A stretch of 15,325 nucleotides of DNA from Azoarcus sp. (lineage in GTDB: Bacteria > Pseudomonadota > Gammaproteobacteria > Burkholderiales > Rhodocyclaceae): positions 1-15,325 of the forward strand of contig JAIRLA010000167.1 in NCBI GenBank assembly GCA_031259795.1, written 5' to 3'. Position numbers and translations under genes: made by a program. This document shows, piece after piece, positions 7,644-15,190 of this stretch; the first letter of the stretch is position 1; each line of letters begins with the position of its first letter. The notes below the pieces were generated by a model that saw only the letters and a program-made list of their open reading frames with translations, was not told the DNA's origin and ran no database searches.

Positions 7644-8372
7644 TTACTCGTGGTCGAGCACGGCGGAGGTGTAGACCTCCTGCACGTCGTCGAGCGACTC
7701 GAAGGCGTCGAGCAGTTTTTGCATGCGCGCGGCTTCGTCGCCGGAAAGTTCGGTGTCGTTCTGCGCTTTCATGGTGACTTCGCCGAATTCGGCCTTGAAT
7801 CCGGCGGCTTGCAGTGCGTCGCGCACGGCGGTGAATTCCCATGGCCCGGTGATGACTTCGATCGAGCCGTCATCGTTGGCGATCACGTCTTCGGCGCCGG
7901 CTTCGAGCGCGGCTTCCATCAGGGCGTCTTCGTTGACGCCGGGGGCGAAAAGGAGTTGGCCGCAGTGGGTGAACTGGAAGGCGACGCAGCCGTCGGCGCC
8001 CATGTTGCCGCCGTATTTGCTGAAGGCATGGCGCACGTCGGCGACGGTGCGCGTTTTATTGTCGGTGAGGCAGTCGACGATGACCGCGGCGCCGGCGATG
8101 CCGTAGCCTTCGTAGCGGATTTCTTCGTAGACGACGCCTTCGAGCTGGCCGGCGCCGCGTTTGATGGCGTTTTCGATGGTGTCCTTGGGGACGGATTCGC
8201 CCTTGGCTTTATCGACGGCCAGGCGCAGGCGGGGATTGGCGCCGATGTCGCCGCCGCCCATTTTGGCGGCGACGGTGATTTCCTTGATGAGCTTGGTGAA
8301 GATCTTGCCCCGCCTGGCGTCCTGACGCCCTTTGCGGTGTTGGATATTGGCCCATTTGGAGTGACCAGCCAT
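7644..8372 (-). CDS. yebC: YebC/PmpR family protein (TACO1-like)
   Basis: The 242-residue protein starts with the family signature [15 protein letters not shown] and continues with a [10 protein letters not shown] stretch and [10 protein letters not shown] near residue 90. Members have been described as DNA-binding regulators (PmpR) and, more recently, as ribosome-associated factors that help translation of difficult proline-containing stretches; which applies here cannot be seen. The open frame runs 14 codons further upstream, but the conserved N-terminus and AGAGG 8 nt before ATG 8372 fix the start. It is the first gene of a yebC-ruvC pair, a very common bacterial arrangement, and has a promoter-like sequence about 40 bp upstream. 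Confidence 0.95.
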   Translation of the reverse strand: MAGHSKWANIQHRKGRQDARRGKIFTKLIKEITVAAKMGGGDIGANPRLRLAVDKAKGESVPKDTIENAIKRGAGQLEGVVYEEIRYEGYGIAGAAVIVDCLTDNKTRTVADVRHAFSKYGGNMGADGCVAFQFTHCGQLLFAPGVNEDALMEAALEAGAEDVIANDDGSIEVITGPWEFTAVRDALQAAGFKAEFGEVTMKAQNDTELSGDEAARMQKLLDAFESLDDVQEVYTSAVLDHE

Positions 8373-8380
8373 TTGATGAA

Positions 8381-8385
8381 CCTCT
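8381..8385 (-). promoter_or_regulatory. Shine-Dalgarno site fixing the yebC start
   Basis: AGAGG on the minus strand lies 8 nt before ATG 8372, supporting the conserved MAGHSKW start over the open-frame ATG at 8414. Confidence 0.75.
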
Positions 8386-8412
8386 GAGAACGGCATGTGT
8401 GAAAGGCGGGAC

Positions 8413-8442
8413 ATTATACAGGGATCGGGGATCGGACCTGAA
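8413..8442 (-). promoter_or_regulatory. Sigma70-like promoter for yebC-ruvC
   Basis: On the minus strand a perfect -10 hexamer TATAAT lies at 8418-8413. A weak -35, TTCAGG (3 of 6 matches to TTGACA), lies at 8442-8437 with an 18-bp spacer. A transcript from here would start near 8406 and have a leader of about 34 nt including the AGAGG. The perfect -10 in GC-rich DNA is the main support. Confidence 0.55.
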
Positions 8443-8468
8443 TATATGGGCGTTCCGTGGCCGTTTCA

Positions 8469-8535
8469 ATCGGCGGCGCGCAGCGCCGGATGGAACGCTG
8501 GATTGCCGCGTCGATCGCGCTCCTCGCAATGACGA
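8469..8535. repeat. Repeat modules C and A (reversed) upstream of yebC
   Basis: A C copy (8469-8497, CGGCGGCGCGCAGCGCCGG centre) runs into a reversed A copy (8498-8535) that ends CTCGCAATGACGA. The C-then-reversed-A junction is the same as at 991-1058 and 15041-15107. Confidence 0.75.
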
Positions 8536-8559
8536 AACTTCCTTTTTCCCTCCCCCCCG

Positions 8560-8593
8560 GATCGAAAACCGTCCCTCGCCCACCGAAGGCGAG
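8560..8593 (-). terminator. Possible terminator after the phosphohexomutase gene
   Basis: On the minus strand CTCGCC (8593-8588), a 7-nt loop and GGCGAG (8580-8575) form a 6-bp stem, followed by GGACGG and TTTT. It begins 28 bp beyond the stop at 8621. The T-run is short and offset from the stem, so the call is weak. Confidence 0.3.
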
Positions 8594-8620
8594 CGCGGTA
8601 ACTTTGACTGCACGCCTGCA

Positions 8621-10006
8621 TCAAAACGGCAATTGCAGTCCGGGCCAGACAGCGTCGATCGCCGCGCGGAATGTCTGTTGGATGCGGGCGAGCGCGGCGA
8701 CGCCGTCGGCCTCGAAACGCAGCACGGCGACCGGCGTGGTATTGGAGGGGCGCGCGAGGCCGAAGCCGTCGGCGTATTCCACGCGCACGCCGTCCAGGGT
8801 GATGATTTCCGTCGCGCCGTCGAATCCGCCCCGCTCGCGCAGCCGCCGCACAAGCTCGAACGGCTCGCCCTCGTTCATCTTGATGTTGAGTTCCGGCGTG
8901 CACACCGCGTTGGGCAGCGCCTTGAGCGCGGCGTTGCCGTCGGCGGTTTTCGAGAGGATTTCGAGTAGCCGCGCTCCGGCGTAAAGACCGTCGTCGAACC
9001 CGTACCAGCGTTCCTTGAAAAACATGTGGCCGCTCATTTCGCCCGCGAGCGGCGCGCCGGTTTCCTTGAGCTTGGCTTTTACCAGGGCGTGGCCGGTGTT
9101 CCACATCGTCGGTTTGCCGCCGCGCGCGCGTATCCAGTCCGCGAGATTGCGGGTGCATTTGACGTCGTAGATGATTTCGCCGCCCGGCGCCCTTTCGAGT
9201 ACGTCGGCGGCGAACAACATCAGTTGACGGTCGGGGTAGATGATTTCGCCGTCCTGGGTGACGACGCCGAGCCGGTCGCCGTCGCCATCGAAGGCCAGGC
9301 CGAGTTCGGCGTCGCCTTCGGCAAGGGCGCGGATGAGGTCGCGGAGGTTTTCCGGTTTGGACGGGTCGGGGTGGTGGTTGGGAAAGCGTCCGTCGACCTC
9401 GCAATAGAGCGCGCTCACGTCACACCCCAGGCGGCGGAACAGCGCCGGGGCAACCGCGCCGGCCACGCCGTTGCCGCAGTCGATGACGATTTTCATCGGG
9501 CGCGCGAGCCGGATGTCGCTGGCGATGCGGGCGATGTAGTCGTCGACGACTGCCGTCTTCCGCGCTCCGCCCGCGCCGTGGTTGAGATCGCCATCGGCGA
9601 TGCGCTGGCGCAGGGCGAGGATCTGGCCGCCGTGCAGCGTTTCGCCGCCGAGCACCATCTTGAGGCCGTTGTAGTCGGGCGGGTTGTGGCTGCCGGTGAC
9701 GGAGACGCAGGAGTGAACGCCGAGGTGATGCGCGGCAAAGTAGGTTACCGGCGTGGGCGCGCAGCCGATGTCGATGATGTCGATACCGGCGGCGCGAATG
9801 CCTTCGGCGAGCGCGCCAGCCAGTTCGGGGCCGGAAAGCCGCCCGTCGCGCCCGATGACGATGGCTCGTTGGCCGCGCGCGGCGGCTTCGCTGCCGAGGG
9901 CGTGGCCGATGGCGCGCACGAATTCAGGGGTGAGGGTCTTGCCGGCGATGCCGCGGATGTCGTAGGCCTTGAAGATTTCCGCGGGCGGAATGGAATGGGT
10001 CGTCAT
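8621..10006 (-). CDS. Phosphomannomutase/phosphoglucomutase (AlgC/ManB type)
   Basis: It interconverts hexose 6-phosphate and hexose 1-phosphate, supplying GDP-mannose, UDP-glucose or dTDP-rhamnose routes for surface polysaccharide. The 461-residue protein has all four alpha-D-phosphohexomutase signatures: the phosphoserine loop TGSHNP (104-109, catalytic S106), the Mg site DGDGDR (240-245), the sugar-specificity loop GEMSGH (322-327) and the phosphate-binding RPSNTTP (419-425). The GEMSGH loop and length fit the dual-specificity AlgC group rather than GlmM, which uses a different loop. The start is ATG 10006 with a weak GAAG upstream. It lies alone between repeat-filled gaps, although it follows gspG on the same strand by 170 bp. 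The nearby glycosyltransferase makes a polysaccharide role plausible. algC, manB or pgm would all be possible names. Confidence 0.93.
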   Translation of the reverse strand: MTTHSIPPAEIFKAYDIRGIAGKTLTPEFVRAIGHALGSEAAARGQRAIVIGRDGRLSGPELAGALAEGIRAAGIDIIDIGCAPTPVTYFAAHHLGVHSCVSVTGSHNPPDYNGLKMVLGGETLHGGQILALRQRIADGDLNHGAGGARKTAVVDDYIARIASDIRLARPMKIVIDCGNGVAGAVAPALFRRLGCDVSALYCEVDGRFPNHHPDPSKPENLRDLIRALAEGDAELGLAFDGDGDRLGVVTQDGEIIYPDRQLMLFAADVLERAPGGEIIYDVKCTRNLADWIRARGGKPTMWNTGHALVKAKLKETGAPLAGEMSGHMFFKERWYGFDDGLYAGARLLEILSKTADGNAALKALPNAVCTPELNIKMNEGEPFELVRRLRERGGFDGATEIITLDGVRVEYADGFGLARPSNTTPVAVLRFEADGVAALARIQQTFRAAIDAVWPGLQLPF

Positions 10007-10176
10007 GTCTTCGATGTATGGTCAGCGGCGCTTCGCGCCGGATGGGACGGCTTCCGGTCATTCCCGGGGAATGAAACCTTCCTTCCACCGCCTGGCGGGG
10101 ATGGCCGAAGCCGGGAGCGCGCGCGCCGTTCCGCCCGGCGCGCTACGCCGTCATCGCCTTCGATTGCGAAGCCGTA
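10007..10176. repeat. Degenerate repeat modules C and D between gspG and the mutase gene
   Basis: A C copy with GGCGCTTCGCGCC centre sits at 10022-10049 and a decayed D at about 10086-10121 (GGCGGGGATGGCCGAAGCC). Between them CATTCCC and GGGAATG form a 7-bp-arm palindrome with a single central base at 10059-10073. No gene is seen and no T-run marks a terminator. Confidence 0.6.
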
Positions 10177-10632
10177 TTATTCTTTCCAGTTGTGGACGTC
10201 GGTATCTTCACCGTCGCCGCCGGGCGCCCTGTCCGCTCCGAGCGAGTAGAGATCGAAACCCCCGCCGTGCCGGCTGGGAATCTCGTAGATGTAATCGTTG
10301 CCCCAGGGATCTTTGGGAACAGCATTTTCCTTGAGATACGGACCGTTCCAGCCCGCCAGTCCGGACGGGCGGGTCACCAGGGCGTTGAGCCCCTCGGCGG
10401 CGCTCGGATAACGGCCAGTGTCGATCTTGAACATGTCCGCCGCCGTTTCGATGTCCTTGATCTGCAAGCCGGCGGTTCTTGTCCTCGCGCCGCCGAGCGC
10501 ACTCATGACCCTGGGGCCGACCAGGCCCGCGAGCAGGCCGATGATGGCCAGTACGACCAGTATTTCGATCAGGGTGAAGCCCGCGCGGCGGCGGGGGCAA
10601 GAGATCATTCTGGAATGGAATTCGTGATTCAT
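10177..10632 (-). CDS. gspG: Type II secretion major pseudopilin GspG
   Basis: GspG is the main subunit of the periplasmic pseudopilus that drives type II secretion. With the start at ATG 10632 the protein has 151 residues. A short basic leader ends CPRRRAG, and the prepilin peptidase site is G18/F19 followed by FTLIE with the essential Glu at +5 and a hydrophobic helix to about residue 41. The C-terminal half carries the GspG marks DTGRYPSAAEGL, DPWGNDY and the calcium-loop region SLGADRAPGGDGEDTDVHNW. The open frame extends to 10785, but those extra 51 codons run through the CRISPR-like repeat and lack family resemblance. CGGAG at 10647-10643, 10 nt upstream, supports the chosen start. It follows gspE and gspF but is separated from gspF by 180 bp. 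Confidence 0.93.
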   Translation of the reverse strand: MNHEFHSRMISCPRRRAGFTLIEILVVLAIIGLLAGLVGPRVMSALGGARTRTAGLQIKDIETAADMFKIDTGRYPSAAEGLNALVTRPSGLAGWNGPYLKENAVPKDPWGNDYIYEIPSRHGGGFDLYSLGADRAPGGDGEDTDVHNWKE

Positions 10633-10642
10633 CAAAGACTGA

Positions 10643-10647
10643 CTCCG
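10643..10647 (-). promoter_or_regulatory. Shine-Dalgarno site supporting the gspG start
   Basis: CGGAG on the minus strand lies 10 nt before ATG 10632. The next in-frame ATG (10608) has no comparable site. Confidence 0.5.
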
Positions 10648-10714
10648 GTTGGAAACCTCCCCCTTCAGGGGGATAAGATAATTGAGCGCGGCAGGGGCGT
10701 AACCTCTTCCGCGC

Positions 10715-10746
10715 GTTGTCGCCCGGTCACGGGCGTGGATTGAAAC
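10715..10746 (+). CRISPR. Solitary 32-bp type I-C-like CRISPR repeat (no array)
   Basis: The sequence reads GTTGT, then the stem CGCCCG, loop GTCA, stem CGGGCG, and the end TGGATTGAAAC, 32 bp in all. Length, internal 6-bp hairpin and the GTGGATTGAAAC end agree with the widespread type I-C repeat class as I know it. I find no second copy within the window on either strand, so this is not an array: it is an isolated repeat-like sequence between gspF and gspG. It could be a remnant of a lost array, a mobilised repeat, or a chance hairpin; the precise 3' end makes pure chance less attractive. Confidence 0.5.
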
Positions 10747-10812
10747 AAACATGATGGTCTGGAACAGGTTGATGAAATTGCCCATGTGAGCGCGAAGCCC
10801 CGATTGTATGCG

Positions 10813-12066
10813 CTATAAAGCCAGATCGTTTACCGACATGATGCCCAGCAGGATGGCAACGATGATCGCGGCGATGATCGCGCCCAGCAGCAGGATGAGC
10901 GCCGGTTCGACCAGGGTGAGCATGCGCTTGATGCCGGATTCGACTTCGTTGTCGTAGACGCGCGCCAGATCGAGCAGCATGGCGTCGAGCCGTCCCGTTT
11001 CTTCGCCCAGGCGCACCATGTTGAGCGCGAGCGGGGTGAAAAGTTTCGTCGGAACGAGCGCGTCGGCGAGCCGTCCGCCCTGCTTGATCGCGGGCGCGAC
11101 GCTTTCCATCGCGGCGCGCAGTTTCTGGTTGGACATGGTGTCGGCGGCGATGCGCAGCGCGGTGACGATGGGCACGCCATTGCCGAGCAGCGTGCCCATG
11201 CCGCGGGTGAAGCGGGTGGCTTCGTATTTTTGCATCACCGCGCCGATCACGGGCAGCTTCAGTATCCATTCATCGCGCCAGCTTCGCCCGCCGGCGGTGG
11301 CGAGCCAGCTTTTCATGCCCCAGACGATTGCCGCCGCGACGAGGGCGATGGCCCACCACCAGTCGCCGAAAGCGTGTCCGAGGGCGACGATGACGCGGGT
11401 CGGCAACGGCAGGGCCTCGCCCATGTCGGCAAAGAGGGTCTCGAATTGCGGCACGACGAAGCCGAGCATGAGAAAGACGGAGAGCGCGGCGACGACGACG
11501 AGGATCGCCGGGTAGATGAGGGCGGAGATGACCGATTCGCGCAGGGCCTTGAGGCGTTCGAGGTGTTCGGTGAGGCGTCCGAGGACTTCGGTGAGCTGTC
11601 CGCCGATCTCGCCGGAGCGCACCATGTTGATGTAGAAGTCGCCGAAAAGCGCGCGATAGGGCGTGAGCGCCTGCGACAGTCCGCGGCCGCCCTTGACCGC
11701 CTTGAAGATGTCATCGAGCAGCGCGCCGACCGAGGGGCGCGGAGCCATGCCGATCAATATCCGCAGGGCGCGATCGAGCGGCAGCCCCGCGCGCAGCATG
11801 ATGGCCAGTTCGCCAGTGAGTGCGTGGATGTCCGCGCCGGTGACGCCCCGGTCGCGGCCCCGATAGGCGGCGCGGGTTTCCTCGTTCGCGGCGGTGGACG
11901 GGCGCGAGGGTTGGGCGGCGGTTTCGGCGCCTTTTTCCGCGACTTTGAGGGGCGTGAGACCCTGCCCGAGCAGTTGGCGGCTGACGGCTTCGCGGCTGGC
12001 GGCGGCGGTGCGCCCTTCCTGGATGCCGCCGTCGGCCCGCGCCGCGCGCCAGATGAATTCAGGCAT
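10813..12066 (-). CDS. gspF: Type II secretion inner-membrane platform protein GspF
   Basis: GspF is the polytopic platform protein that couples the ATPase GspE to pseudopilus assembly. The 417-residue protein contains the two repeated T2SSF domains: one around 75-200 with GELAIMLRAGLPLDRAL (85-101) and one around 280-400 with FTRGMGTLLGNGVPIVTAL (286-304). Membrane helices lie at about 179-203, 235-252 and 383-410. The conserved N-terminal MPEFIWRAARADG and an AGGA 8 nt upstream fix the start at 12066, inside the end of gspE (8-bp overlap); the longer open frame to 12138 is antisense-like extension. The gspE-gspF overlap indicates translational coupling. Length is normal for the family. Confidence 0.95.
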   Translation of the reverse strand: MPEFIWRAARADGGIQEGRTAAASREAVSRQLLGQGLTPLKVAEKGAETAAQPSRPSTAANEETRAAYRGRDRGVTGADIHALTGELAIMLRAGLPLDRALRILIGMAPRPSVGALLDDIFKAVKGGRGLSQALTPYRALFGDFYINMVRSGEIGGQLTEVLGRLTEHLERLKALRESVISALIYPAILVVVAALSVFLMLGFVVPQFETLFADMGEALPLPTRVIVALGHAFGDWWWAIALVAAAIVWGMKSWLATAGGRSWRDEWILKLPVIGAVMQKYEATRFTRGMGTLLGNGVPIVTALRIAADTMSNQKLRAAMESVAPAIKQGGRLADALVPTKLFTPLALNMVRLGEETGRLDAMLLDLARVYDNEVESGIKRMLTLVEPALILLLGAIIAAIIVAILLGIMSVNDLAL

Positions 12067-13807
12067 CGCCTTGATCCTGGGTGACGCGCAACACTTCTTC
12101 GAGCGAACTGAGACCGGCGGCCACTTTGCGCAGGCCATCTTCGTAGAGGGTCAGCATGCTGCCGCGGCGCGCGAGGCTGTGGAGCGTGGTGGCGTCGCTT
12201 CCGGCGAGGATGGCTTCGTGCGCGGCGGCGTCCATGACGAAAAGTTCGTGGATCGCGGTGCGGCCAAGATAGCCCGTGTGTTTGCACATGGCGCAACCGC
12301 GCGCGACGTAGGCGATGTTCGCGCCGGGAGCCATGAAGCGCGCCAGCCCGGTTTTTTGCAGCACTTCCGGCGCGAGCGCCACGGCTTCCCGGCAATGCGG
12401 ACAGAGGCGGCGCACCAGGCGCTGCGAGAGGACGCCGTTGACCGATGAAGTGATGAGGTAGCGTTCGATGCCCATGTCTTCGAGGCGGATGATGGCCCCG
12501 GCGGCGGTGTTGGTGTGCAGCGTCGACAGGACGAGGTGGCCGGTGAGGGCGGATTGCACGGCGATCTGCGCGGTTTCGGTGTCGCGCATTTCGCCGATCA
12601 TGATGATGTCCGGGTCTTGCCGCAGGATGGAGCGCAAGGCGTTGGCGAAGCTCATGCCGATCTGGGATTGCACCTGCACCTGGTTGATGCCGGTGAGCTG
12701 GTATTCGACCGGGTCCTCCACGGTGAGAATCTTGAGCGCGCCCGCATCGAGCTTGGCGAGCGAGGCGTAGAGCGTGGTGGTCTTCCCCGAGCCGGTGGGG
12801 CCGGTGACGAGCAAGATGCCATGCGGGCGCTCGATCAGGCCGCGGTAGCGCGTGAGCGTATCGGAGGAAAACCCCATGTCTTCGAGGCTGAGGCGGATGC
12901 TGGCGCGATCGAGCACGCGCATCACCACGCTTTCGCCATGCACGGTGGGCAGCGTCGACACGCGCAGGTCGAGTTCGTGGCCCTTGACCCGGTTCTTGAT
13001 GCGCCCATCCTGCGGCAGGCGGCGCTCGGCGATGTTCAGATGCGCCATGAGCTTGATGCGCGAAGTCACCGCCGCCGCCAGCCCGACCTCGGCCCGTTCG
13101 GCTTCCTGCAGGACGCCATCGACGCGGTAGCGCACGTGCAGGCCATCCTCGAAAGGTTCGAGGTGGATGTCGGACGCCCTGAGGTCGATCACCTTGGCGA
13201 TGATCTGGTTGACGAAGCGGATCACCGGCGCTTCGCTCGCCAGATCCTTGAGATGTTCGACGAATTCGCTGTCGCCGCCGTCGGAGATGTCGAGCAGCGC
13301 GGCGTCCGCGCCATCCTCGCCGTCCTCGTTCTCGTCCGCCGGCGCATACAGGCGTTCGAGGGCGGCGCGCAGTTCGGTCTCGAGCGCGATCCGGGGCCGG
13401 GGCCTGAGTCCGCTGGCGAGGCGCAGGGCCTTGAGAGTGAATTCATCCTGCGGCGTCGCCATCGCCACATAGAGCTTGCCGTCCCGTATCTCCAGCGGCA
13501 GCACGGAATGCGCGAGGAGATAATCCGGCTCGACGCCGGGAACGGCGAGCGGCGCCGCGGGGAAATCACCCGCCAGCGCCAGTTTCAGCCGGAGCTGTTC
13601 GCTCAGGGCGCGGGCGACATCGATGTCGGTGAGCAGGCCGAGCCGCACCAGCACCCGCCCGAGCAAGTCGCCGATTTCGCTCTGCGCCGCCAAGGCCTGT
13701 TCGAGGTCGCGCGGCGAGAGCCGGTTGTGGCGCACGAGCAATTCCCCCAGGCGCGGGCGCACGGGGGGCGGAGCAACAGAAGAAACCGGGGGGACGGACA
13801 AAACCAT
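12059..13807 (-). CDS. gspE: Type II secretion ATPase GspE
   Basis: GspE is the cytoplasmic hexameric ATPase powering type II secretion. The 582-residue protein has an N-terminal MshEN-like region (about 15-150, LGELLVRHNRLSPRDLEQAL), an acidic linker (158-180, rich in Asp/Glu), and the secretion ATPase core: Walker A GPTGSGKTT (336-344), Asp box ILTVEDPVEY (360-369), Walker B RQDPDIIMIGEMRD (396-409), His box STLHTNTA (428-435), and a zinc tetracysteine motif CPHC (469-472) with CAMC (505-508). The zinc motif and the partner genes favour GspE over twitching ATPases, although PilB-type ATPases share this layout. I chose ATG 13807 as the start; no good Shine-Dalgarno precedes it and the open frame continues to 13927, so the start is uncertain. 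Confidence 0.93.
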   Translation of the reverse strand: MVLSVPPVSSVAPPPVRPRLGELLVRHNRLSPRDLEQALAAQSEIGDLLGRVLVRLGLLTDIDVARALSEQLRLKLALAGDFPAAPLAVPGVEPDYLLAHSVLPLEIRDGKLYVAMATPQDEFTLKALRLASGLRPRPRIALETELRAALERLYAPADENEDGEDGADAALLDISDGGDSEFVEHLKDLASEAPVIRFVNQIIAKVIDLRASDIHLEPFEDGLHVRYRVDGVLQEAERAEVGLAAAVTSRIKLMAHLNIAERRLPQDGRIKNRVKGHELDLRVSTLPTVHGESVVMRVLDRASIRLSLEDMGFSSDTLTRYRGLIERPHGILLVTGPTGSGKTTTLYASLAKLDAGALKILTVEDPVEYQLTGINQVQVQSQIGMSFANALRSILRQDPDIIMIGEMRDTETAQIAVQSALTGHLVLSTLHTNTAAGAIIRLEDMGIERYLITSSVNGVLSQRLVRRLCPHCREAVALAPEVLQKTGLARFMAPGANIAYVARGCAMCKHTGYLGRTAIHELFVMDAAAHEAILAGSDATTLHSLARRGSMLTLYEDGLRKVAAGLSSLEEVLRVTQDQGDA

Positions 13808-13966
13808 CGGCGGGACAATGCAAGTGAGAAAATCAGGCGCCAAGTCTACCGGACACTTGAATTCGTGCGCACAATTCTCATGGATATTCGGCAAACGCCA
13901 TGCGCCGGGAGCGTGGCGCATTGCCAATCCGCGCCGTCATGCGCGACACTTCCCGTCCCCGCCCCC
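13808..13966. promoter_or_regulatory. Divergent intergenic region gspE / glycosyltransferase with an interrupted dyad
   Basis: The gap must hold the promoters of both divergent genes, but I see no convincing -35/-10 pair for either. The only notable structure is at 13859-13877: GAATT, one C, the perfect palindrome GTGCGCAC, then AATTC. It could be an operator, but nothing in the window supports a specific regulator. Confidence 0.3.
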
Positions 13967-14962
13967 ATGGATAGGCCCGCCGCCCCGGACATGCCCGAAC
14001 CCGCTTTTCCCGCCGCTTCCCGCCCCGCCGTCACCGCGGTCGTAGTGACCTGGCATCCGGAACCGAAGCGGCTCGCGCGCCTGTGCGCCGCGCTGCTGTC
14101 CCAGACCGGACGGGTGGTGGTGGTCGATAACGGATCGGCGGCGCACGAACTGGACGGCGCGCGCGCGGCGCGCGCGGACGGCGCGCTGGAATTGATCGAG
14201 CTTGGCCGCAACATGGGCGTCGCCGCCGCGCAGAACCATGGCATCGAACGGGCGCTGGCCATGGGCGCGACCCACGTATTGCTGATGGATCAGGACAGCG
14301 TACCAACGCCCGGCATGGTCGCGCGCCTGCTGGAAGCGCTGGCCTTGCCCGCGTCGCGGGAAGCGGCGGCGGCCGGCCCCCGCCTGTTCGACCCGCGTAC
14401 CGGCGCGAGCCTCGATTACCTGAAGAAAAAGGGCGCGCGCTTCCGCCGCCTGCCCGCGCCGCAAAACGCCGCCGCGCCGCTCGAAGTCGATTGCCTGATC
14501 GCCTCCGGCTGCCTGATTCCGGCGGAGATGCTGCGCCGTGTCGGCCTGATGGACGAAACCCTTTTCGTCGACGCGGTCGACACCGAATGGTGCATGCGCG
14601 CGCGCGCCGCCGGGTTTTGTCTGCTCGCCGAAACGCGGGCCGTGCTGGAACACACCCTCGGCGCGCACAGCGTGCATCGTTGGGGGCGCACACTGGCGTT
14701 TCACGGGCCGCAACGCCAGTACTACATTTTCCGCAACAACCTGCTGCTGTGCCGCCGCCCGTATGTCGACCGGGCATGGCGCCGGCTGATGGCGAAAGCA
14801 TTGCCGCGCCGCTTCCTGTTTTATGCGCTGGCAAGCCTCATTCCCGGCGCCGGCCAGGGCGGCTACCTGTCGGCGATGCTCTCCGGCATAGTCGACGCAT
14901 GGCGCGACCGTGGCGGAGAGCGGCCGGAAAAGAAACGGAGACGCGCAGGACTGTTTCCTTGA
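13967..14962 (+). CDS. Family 2 glycosyltransferase, rhamnosyltransferase type
   Basis: The protein (331 residues from ATG 13967) is a GT-A fold inverting transferase, probably adding rhamnose or a similar sugar from a nucleotide donor to a lipopolysaccharide or exopolysaccharide. Visible marks are VTAVVVTWHPEP (22-33), VVVVDNGS (50-57), NMGVAAAQNHGI (82-93), the metal-binding DQD (108-110), SGCLIP (180-185) and the acceptor-side VDAVDTEWCMRARAAGF (201-217), all typical of the rhamnosyltransferase-like GT2 group. A hydrophobic stretch at about 283-296 may be membrane-associated. In-frame ATGs also occur at 13880 and 13991 and none has a clear Shine-Dalgarno, so the start is uncertain; the conserved core begins about residue 20. 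It is divergent from gspE and followed by repeats, so it has no operon partner here. Donor and acceptor cannot be told from sequence. Confidence 0.85.
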   Translation: MDRPAAPDMPEPAFPAASRPAVTAVVVTWHPEPKRLARLCAALLSQTGRVVVVDNGSAAHELDGARAARADGALELIELGRNMGVAAAQNHGIERALAMGATHVLLMDQDSVPTPGMVARLLEALALPASREAAAAGPRLFDPRTGASLDYLKKKGARFRRLPAPQNAAAPLEVDCLIASGCLIPAEMLRRVGLMDETLFVDAVDTEWCMRARAAGFCLLAETRAVLEHTLGAHSVHRWGRTLAFHGPQRQYYIFRNNLLLCRRPYVDRAWRRLMAKALPRRFLFYALASLIPGAGQGGYLSAMLSGIVDAWRDRGGERPEKKRRRAGLFP

Positions 14963-15190
14963 TATGGCGCCCGGTCGGCGCTCAATTTCTTCGCGGCGGG
15001 AAACGGACGAGCATTCCGTTTTCCTTTCTCCGTTTCAAATAGCGGCGCTGCGCGCCGGATGGAACGAACTGGATTGCCACGTCGATGCGCGCCTCGCAAT
15101 GACGAGGTGGGAGCGTCCTCGTAATGACAAGTCCTTGCGATGAATTCCCCTCCCCCGCTTGCGGAGCATAGGTATCTACACAACCCGAAA
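14963..15190. repeat. Mosaic repeat modules after the glycosyltransferase gene
   Basis: A decayed B (about 14974-15001, ending TTTCTTCGCGGCGGG), C (15041-15064), reversed A (15069-15107) with an extra half-copy near 15117-15131, the first arm of D (15147-15163) and module E (15166-15189, reverse orientation relative to folC) follow each other. The B-C-A-D order matches the other mosaics, and the D arm is cut at the same place as at 7003 before running into E. No gene is seen. Confidence 0.75.

Noticed and set aside
8463..8487. GTTTCAATC followed by a GC palindrome, resembling the start of a CRISPR repeat on the plus strand
   Set aside because: Only nine bases agree with the sequence at 10715-10746. 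The rest is module C, whose other copies are preceded by variants such as TTTCAGTCAG, so this is a chance similarity.
10633..10785. N-terminal extension of GspG up to 10785
   Set aside because: The extra 51 codons pass through the CRISPR-like repeat and a hairpin, place the prepilin peptidase site unusually deep, and have no Shine-Dalgarno at 10785.
12067..12138. 24-codon upstream extension of gspF
   Set aside because: It overlaps gspE by more than 70 bp, while MPEFIWRA with an AGGA in front is the normal GspF start.
12515..13966. Plus-strand open frame extending the glycosyltransferase upstream by over 480 codons
   Set aside because: It runs antisense to gspE. The glycosyltransferase fold begins only after about 13990, so the extension is not taken as a fusion.
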